64,000 bases of DNA, from assembly GCA_033875255.1 (NCBI GenBank), contig JAWZSN010000004.1, positions 159,435 through 223,434 of the forward strand, in the 5' to 3' direction. Origin of the DNA: Marinimicrococcus sp033875255. Lineage in GTDB: Bacteria > Pseudomonadota > Alphaproteobacteria > Geminicoccales > Geminicoccaceae. This document shows positions 59,755-64,000 of this stretch, piece after piece. Each line of letters begins with the position of its first letter. The stretch's first letter is position 1. The translations under genes were made by a program, and so were the position numbers. The notes below the pieces were generated by a model. The model did no database searches. It was not told the DNA's origin and was given only the letters and a program-made list of their open reading frames with translations.

Positions 59755-60393
59755 TCATTTGCCGGAGGGCTTCGGCCACGGCAGCCCCGCCATGAAGGCC
59801 TCGACCGGGGCGGCCTGCAGGGCCTCCTCGGTGCCGGTGAAGCGGTACTTCATGGCCCACGGGCTCTGTCTGGAGCAGTAGAGATACAGCACCGAGCGGA
59901 TCGGGCCATCCCGGCCAGCCGCCTCGAACGCCGCCATCCGCCCGAACACCAGCGACTCGCCATGCGGTGCCGCCGCAGGCTCCTCCGCCACCAGCCGCGC
60001 TCCCTTCAGGCCCCGCGCCGCGTCGTCCCGCGCGTCCTCGTATTGCCGGCCGCACATCCCCGCCTTGGCGCCCTCGGCGACGCCGGGGGGAGATCCGAAC
60101 GACATCACCGAAGGGGCGGGATAGACGAACACCGTGGCCGCCACCGGCCCCGCCTCGCTCCGCGCCTCGTAGCCCGCGCCCACATCGAGTCCGGCCGCGT
60201 CATAGCGGGTCAGCCTGCCCCGCTGGAACGGCCCCACCTCGAGGGGAAACGCCATGCCCGAAGGCCCGTGCACATAGACACCCTCGGCCTCGATGGCCGC
60301 CGGTCGCTCCAGTGCCTTGGACGCAGGCTGCGGACCGCAGCCTGCGAGCACAAGGCCGGCGAGGGGGATGAAGGCAAGAAATCGGGAGATCAT
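59755..60393 (-). CDS. Lipoprotein, unknown function
   Basis: The product has 212 residues with a lipobox, LVLAGC, at about residues 14-19 after a hydrophobic signal. The mature protein has no family I recognise: VYVHGPSGMAFPLEVGPFQRGRL is followed by a mixed alpha/beta-like stretch with two further Cys (MCGRQY, LYCSRQ). ATG at 60393 with ggaagaa upstream. Monocistronic in appearance. The 248 bases upstream hold nothing I can identify. Confidence 0.72.
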   Translation of the reverse strand: MISRFLAFIPLAGLVLAGCGPQPASKALERPAAIEAEGVYVHGPSGMAFPLEVGPFQRGRLTRYDAAGLDVGAGYEARSEAGPVAATVFVYPAPSVMSFGSPPGVAEGAKAGMCGRQYEDARDDAARGLKGARLVAEEPAAAPHGESLVFGRMAAFEAAGRDGPIRSVLYLYCSRQSPWAMKYRFTGTEEALQAAPVEAFMAGLPWPKPSGK

Positions 60394-60641
60394 GAATTTT
60401 CTTCCGCAATGGTCATCCGGCCGAGCGGCATCGGGAACCGCTGCGCGGCCGGTCACAGCCTGCCAGCTTCACACCCGCCCGACGAGAAGAACGGCGAGGG
60501 AACCGCACCTTCCGCGCCGGAGGTGGAGGATGGCCTGCAAACCAGGGGGAGCGGGCGGACGGCGGGCGCGAGGCTTCACCCGCAAATGTGAAGGGCCCCC
60601 GCCGCTTTGCCCGTGCTGCGCGGTGAGCTATCATCGCCACC

Positions 60642-60881
60642 ATGAATGTCGCCATTCCCCCCGAGTTTGCTGCCTTCGCCCGGGAAAGGGTCGAGGCGGG
60701 CGTGTACGCTTCCGAGGAGGAGGCGGTGGCTGCCGTGCTTCGCGACTACCTGGCCCGCCGCGAGGAGCTGGCGGCCGCCCTCGACGAGGGTCTGAACAGC
60801 GGTGCGCCGGTGGACGGGCGGGCGCTGCTCGACCGGATCGAGGCCGAGCTCGAGGCACTGGTCGCGGAGCGGCCCGCATAG
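60642..60881 (+). CDS. ParD-like ribbon-helix-helix antitoxin
   Basis: The product has 79 residues: an N-terminal ribbon-helix-helix (MNVAIPPEFAAFARERVEAGVYASEEEAVAAVLRDYL) and an acidic C-terminal tail that would wrap a ParE toxin. The pattern fits the CopG/ParD class of type II antitoxins, which bind their own promoter. A toxin would be expected directly downstream, but only a short ParE-like remnant is present, so this antitoxin appears orphaned. Confidence 0.8.
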   Translation: MNVAIPPEFAAFARERVEAGVYASEEEAVAAVLRDYLARREELAAALDEGLNSGAPVDGRALLDRIEAELEALVAERPA

Positions 60882-60979
60882 CCCGCCGCCTCTCCTGGCG
60901 TCCCGCGGCGACCGCCGACCTGCACGCCATCAAGAGCTATAGGGCCGCTCCTCGAAATTCGGAATGGCTGATACGCTAG
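60878..60979 (+). pseudogene. Remnant of a parE-type toxin gene
   Basis: Overlapping the ParD stop, one frame reads ARRLSWRPAATADLHAIKSY, which matches the start of ParE/RelE-superfamily toxins (PAAxADLxAI). It then diverges and stops at TAG 60977-60979, about 33 codons instead of about 95. Its expected start is ATA, not ATG or GTG. The stop would exist even without the IS630 element, because the TA target followed by g restores TAG, so truncation came from another event. Confidence 0.55.
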
Positions 60980-62058
60980 TGGTTTGAATCCAACGTTTGG
61001 AACCCTCGATTTCGAGCGGCGATGATGCGGTCGGGGTCTGCGGTCCATCGGAATGGCTTCGCCTCGGTCGCGTTGTGCTGCTTGATGAAGCGGTTGATGG
61101 CGGCCTGCAGGTCCACGAGCGAGTGGAAGACGCCGCGCTGCAGGCGGCGCCGCGTCAGCTTTGCGAAGAAGCCCTCGACGGCGTTCAGCCAGGAGCAGCT
61201 GGTGGGCACGAAGTGGAAGGTCCAGCGCGGATGCCGCTCCAGCCAGGCGCGCACCTTGGCGTGCTTGTGGGCCGCGTAGTTGTCGAGGATCACATGGACC
61301 TCTTTGCCGTCCGGCAGGCTGCGCTCGATCTCGTTGAGGAAGCGGATGAACTCCTGATGGCGGTGGCGCTGCATGTTCTTCCCGATCACGGTCCCGTCGA
61401 GCACGTTCAGTGCCGCGAACAGCGTCGTCGTGCCGTTGCGCTTGGAGTCGTGGGTCATGGTTCCGGCCCGGCCCTTCTTCATCGGCAGGCCGGGCTGGGT
61501 GCGGTCGAGCGCCTGGATCTGCGATTTCTCATCGACCGAGAGCACCACCGCATGCGCCGGAGGATCAAGGTAAAGCCCCACCACGTCGGTCAGCTTGTCC
61601 ACGAACTTCGGATCGTTCGAGAGCTTGAACGCGCGCCAGCGATGCGGGCTCAGCCCGTGCGCCTTCCAGATCCCGCGCACCGTCGACGGCGCAACGCCGC
61701 TGAGTTGGGCCATCGCCCGCAGCGTCCAGTGCGTGGCCTCGTGCGGCGGAGGCTCCTGGGTCAGCCGCACGATCTCGGCCACCTTGTCGGCCGGCGTCGG
61801 CGGAATGCCGGGCGGCCGGGTCTTCTCCCGCAAAAGGCCATCGACGCCCTCCTCCATGAACCGCTCCTGCCAGCGCCACACACAGGTCTTCGACTTGCCC
61901 GTCTCGGCCATGATCGCGGCCGTGCCGCGACCGTCATCGCTCAGGAGAACGATCCGAGCCCGCCAGACATGCTTCTGGAGGCGGTTGCCATCCGCGACAA
62001 TCGCCTCCAATCGCTGACGGTCGCTCGACGAGACGCTGAAACTGACACCGGTGCGCAT
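60976..62058 (-). CDS. IS630 family transposase
   Basis: The protein has 360 residues. An N-terminal helix-turn-helix region (about 20-130; GKSKTCVWRWQERF, LSGVAPSTVRGIWKAHG) precedes a DDE domain: first Asp in VVLSVDEKSQIQALDR, second Asp in VHVILDNYAAHKH and Glu in WLNAVEGFFAKL. All catalytic residues are present and there is no frameshift. I chose ATG at 62058 (MRTGVSFSVSSSDRQRL); a TTG at 62100 would add 14 residues. The TAG stop is formed within the terminal repeat. Confidence 0.93.
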   Translation of the reverse strand: MRTGVSFSVSSSDRQRLEAIVADGNRLQKHVWRARIVLLSDDGRGTAAIMAETGKSKTCVWRWQERFMEEGVDGLLREKTRPPGIPPTPADKVAEIVRLTQEPPPHEATHWTLRAMAQLSGVAPSTVRGIWKAHGLSPHRWRAFKLSNDPKFVDKLTDVVGLYLDPPAHAVVLSVDEKSQIQALDRTQPGLPMKKGRAGTMTHDSKRNGTTTLFAALNVLDGTVIGKNMQRHRHQEFIRFLNEIERSLPDGKEVHVILDNYAAHKHAKVRAWLERHPRWTFHFVPTSCSWLNAVEGFFAKLTRRRLQRGVFHSLVDLQAAINRFIKQHNATEAKPFRWTADPDRIIAARNRGFQTLDSNH

Positions 62059-62130
62059 CTCCACAGACTCGCACACAGGCCCGACCGTGGGAATCCCCAA
62101 ACGGACTCCTCCGTCTCGCTCAGTCCACTA
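60977..62130 (-). mobile_element. IS630-family insertion sequence, apparently intact
   Basis: The element is about 1.15 kb. Both ends read ctagtgg inward (60976-60982 and the complement of 62125-62131), with further scattered matches inside. It is bounded by TA dinucleotides, as expected for IS630/Tc1/mariner-type insertion with TA duplication. It carries one full-length transposase. It lies between the parE remnant and the AT-richer segment. Confidence 0.88.
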
Positions 62131-62153
62131 GCTGAATTTACTGGAGAAGTCGA

Positions 62154-62702
62154 TTGGAAGCGCCTGCTTTCTGGATAGAGTGGATAAAAGTAGCGGCCTT
62201 CGCATCAGGCATCGTCGTGGGTTCTGTCGCCCTCTTTAGTCCTGCGTGGGTGTGGTACAGGCAGCATTTGATAAATGGTCCAGCTGTTGTTCTAGCTGGT
62301 TTTGGCTGTGTGATGATCACCGCATCGATCTGGCGGACGGTGCAAATTGAGGGGCCCGGTTTCAAGGCATACCTTGCGGAGGTTCACAAGGAGATAAAAG
62401 AGACTAAAACCGATCTTGCTGCTACCATCCAGAAAAACAAAGAAGATACATTATCAACAGTAAAGAATTCATATGACGAGTTGCAAAATTTCCTTGGCGC
62501 GTGGAATATCAACCGTGAGATGTTCCCGCGACCAAAAGTTGGAGAGATCCGAGATCTAGAGGGGATCAGAACCGATGGTGGGGATGATGGTGAAGTCGAG
62601 GAGCGACTAAGCGATGAGGAAATCGATGATATCGAAGGCGCCCTGAAAGCCCTAGGGTACCCTAATTCTAAAGTTCAGCATCTTATAAACAAACTCCATT
62701 AG
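62154..62702 (+). CDS. Membrane-anchored coiled-coil protein, unknown function
   Basis: The product has 182 residues with clearly lower GC than the chromosome. Two hydrophobic helices (about 10-32 and 42-58) are followed by a charged, probably coiled-coil stretch (about 68-110; KEIKETKTDLAATIQKNKED) and an acidic C-terminal tail (GGDDGEVEERLSDEEIDDIEG). I do not recognise a family. The likely start is TTG at 62154 with ggag 7 bases upstream; an in-frame stop at 62133 excludes a longer protein. The IS630 end lies only 23 bases upstream, so its original promoter has probably been displaced. Confidence 0.65.
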   Translation: MEAPAFWIEWIKVAAFASGIVVGSVALFSPAWVWYRQHLINGPAVVLAGFGCVMITASIWRTVQIEGPGFKAYLAEVHKEIKETKTDLAATIQKNKEDTLSTVKNSYDELQNFLGAWNINREMFPRPKVGEIRDLEGIRTDGGDDGEVEERLSDEEIDDIEGALKALGYPNSKVQHLINKLH

Positions 62703-62762
62703 GCATATACAGCATCTGTCATGATTGGAGCTCGAATATCCGCATCGTTTATCAATAATATA

Positions 62763-63596
62763 TTAATGATGACGAACGTTATCCTTGCTGTATTCGCTAA
62801 ACAAAATGGTGGCTACGGAATCATCAAAGAAACTCATAAAGTTATCACAAAGAACCCAAGCCAGTGTATTCCATCCGGCGCCTCGCTTAGTTGCCCACGG
62901 CGACTGCAATGGCTCATAGCGGCTCCGCAACGCAGCCATCAGCCGCCGCACCCGCTGGTTGTGCTCCGCCAGCTTGCTTGCTTCAGGTCGCCTAATTTTC
63001 CGGGCCATCGATATCTTTCGTGGATTCCCAGTATTATACCATGTCTCAATTCCGCGCTTGTCACGAGATGTAGCAAGAACGCGGAACCACGAACGCCCCT
63101 CATCGCGAAGCTCAAAGACGTAAACATTCAAAGAGCGTTCAACTTCAGGCTTCCCAGTGAATTCTGCCGGACCTTCTTCATAAGTTCCTGTAAGACGCTT
63201 TCTGTCGAACAGATGCGTTACATCGGTCCCCGATCTTGCGTTCAAGAACGTACAGGCGCGTTCGAGCGGAAGAGAGCTTCTATACCACTCATGGCCTTCG
63301 TATATCATCAGACCATGCTCTTTTCGAAATTCTCGGTGGAAGGCGCTCTCTGCGACACTCGCCTCCTTGCCCGTCCCGAAGCAGAACAGTTTTAAGATTC
63401 CTACGGGGCGCGGGTTACACGACTGCACATTGGACTGTCGCTTCTCAACCGGCTTGAAGGGCTGGCCCGCGTTCGGCTTGAGTTTTCTCGATTCAGCCTT
63501 CCCGACTTTGTAGAGTGTTGGGCTATCTCCTGCCTCCTCGAGCGCCTTGATCTCTTCAGGAGTACCCTCAACGAGGATGTATACGAATCCAAGCAT
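62763..63596 (-). CDS. T5orf172/MUG113-like GIY-YIG domain protein
   Basis: The protein has 277 residues from a low-GC gene. The N-terminus MLGFVYILVEG, then LYKVGKAE, the Arg-containing KRQSNVQSCNP (about residue 55) and the later AESAFHREFRKEHG (Glu and His, about 82-95) follow the order of the T5orf172 branch of the GIY-YIG superfamily (VYI, YKIG, Arg, E..H..F). About 180 further residues follow with no recognised domain, including a basic RDKRGIETWYNTGNPRK region. T5orf172 proteins are common in phages and defence or mobile loci. It converges on the membrane/coiled-coil gene. Confidence 0.62.
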   Translation of the reverse strand: MLGFVYILVEGTPEEIKALEEAGDSPTLYKVGKAESRKLKPNAGQPFKPVEKRQSNVQSCNPRPVGILKLFCFGTGKEASVAESAFHREFRKEHGLMIYEGHEWYRSSLPLERACTFLNARSGTDVTHLFDRKRLTGTYEEGPAEFTGKPEVERSLNVYVFELRDEGRSWFRVLATSRDKRGIETWYNTGNPRKISMARKIRRPEASKLAEHNQRVRRLMAALRSRYEPLQSPWATKRGAGWNTLAWVLCDNFMSFFDDSVATILFSEYSKDNVRHH

Positions 63597-63672
63597 TTCA
63601 TTCAGAGCCGTAGATCAAGTAATCATTCGGTAATCACGAGTGGCGGTCGCCCATGCTGCAGCAAGAACTTAA

Positions 63673-64000
63673 GAGCCCGACTCAAAACTCTATGAGGCGT
63701 GGCAATACCTTGCGAGGCGGCGCGTGGTGAGGCGGATGTGGGCGACCATCATCCAGCCTTCGGCGCTGGCGGTGGAGGTTTCCCAGTCCTTGGCGAGACG
63801 GCGGCACCGGCCCAGCCAGGCGAAGGTCCGCTCCACGACCCAGCGGCGGGGCAACAGCTCGAAGCCTTTCGCGGTGTCGGACCGCTTGATGATCTCGATG
63901 GTCCAGTCCCCCATCTTGCCGAGCGCACGACGGAGCTTTGTTCCGGCGTAGCCGCCATCGGCGAAGATGTGGCGCAGCCAGGGAAACGGCTTGCGGATAG
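63673..64000 (-). mobile_element. IS5-family insertion sequence, 3' part (runs off window)
   Basis: The element end appears to be near 63673, where gagcccgactcaaaactc resembles an IS5-group terminal repeat. The transposase stop is only about 17 bases inside it. The rest of the element continues beyond base 64000, so its second end and intactness cannot be judged. Confidence 0.7.
63690..64000 (-). CDS. IS5 family transposase (C-terminal part in window)
   Basis: About 102 codons are visible, open to the window edge. HIFADGGYAGTKLRRAL contains a catalytic Asp. WVVERTFAWLGRCRRLAKDWE contains the Y/E-type motif with catalytic Glu, and MVAHIRLTTRRLAR is the usual C-terminus of DDE_Tnp_1 IS5/IS4 transposases. 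The N-terminal part is outside the window. Confidence 0.92.
   Translation of the reverse strand, partial: IRKPFPWLRHIFADGGYAGTKLRRALGKMGDWTIEIIKRSDTAKGFELLPRRWVVERTFAWLGRCRRLAKDWETSTASAEGWMMVAHIRLTTRRLARYCHAS

Noticed and set aside
62131..62153. Continuation of the parE toxin on the far side of the IS630 element
   Set aside because: None of the three frames after the right IS end resembles the ParE C-terminus, and the restored target still reads TAG.
1..64000. CRISPR array
   Set aside because: No run of regularly spaced identical repeats was found; the only notable direct repeat is the two-copy 62-bp element.

Overview
The window is 64 kb of a high-GC chromosome, roughly two-thirds G+C by eye. 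It looks alphaproteobacterial: an Aap general amino-acid transporter, xseB-ispA-dxs-tlyA in one run, alpha2beta2 glycyl-tRNA synthetase next to pyruvate phosphate dikinase, and a YcgN-type protein. A Rhodospirillales/Geminicoccales-like bacterium would fit, but this is an inference from gene content, not a taxonomic assignment.

Layout. (1) 1-7314, plus strand: the C-terminal two-thirds of mfd, a histone-deacetylase-like amidohydrolase, then xseB-ispA-dxs-tlyA (exonuclease VII, farnesyl diphosphate, DXP, rRNA methylation). (2) 7507-17050: metC on the minus strand, divergent from the aapJQMP transporter operon, then a three-gene ferric-type ABC transporter. (3) 17297-24904: rtcB, a glycerophosphodiesterase, a trehalose cassette otsB-GH15-otsA on the minus strand, and ygfZ. 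(4) 24918-33737: a long minus-strand run of tightly packed genes read as DUF2007 - trmN6-like - S49 protease - small membrane zinc-ribbon protein - glyQ - glyS - ppdK - meaB. A divergent polyprenyl diphosphate synthase follows. (5) 34955-38366: a PotD/PotB/PotC-type importer without an ATPase gene, then tRNA-Pro(CGG) with a near-consensus promoter and a textbook terminator. (6) 38539-44427: a secreted ankyrin-repeat protein coupled to a small membrane protein, then a complete branched-chain-type livKHMGF importer on the minus strand. (7) 44591-60393: mixed metabolic and stress genes (DsbA-like and AhpD-like proteins, a GGDEF-EAL protein, an aldehyde dehydrogenase, an RNA methyltransferase, a VOC-DoxX pair opposite a LysR regulator, an aminotransferase, a luciferase-like oxidoreductase, an aldo/keto reductase, an EamA transporter). 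Two 62-bp direct repeats flank the EamA gene. (8) 60642-64000: an accessory edge with an orphan ParD antitoxin, a parE remnant, an intact IS630-family element, a clearly AT-richer segment with two unusual genes (a membrane/coiled-coil protein and a T5orf172/GIY-YIG-like protein), and an IS5-family element running off the window.

How the parts fit. Most of the window is an ordinary chromosomal backbone rich in solute importers (amino acids, iron-type, polyamine-type, branched-chain amino acids) and housekeeping RNA/isoprenoid genes. Two of the importer operons carry a strong hairpin between the binding-protein gene and the first permease gene. The best place to look for something undescribed is the IS-bounded low-GC island at the right end. 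Second are the paired 62-bp structured repeats and the ankyrin/membrane gene pair.
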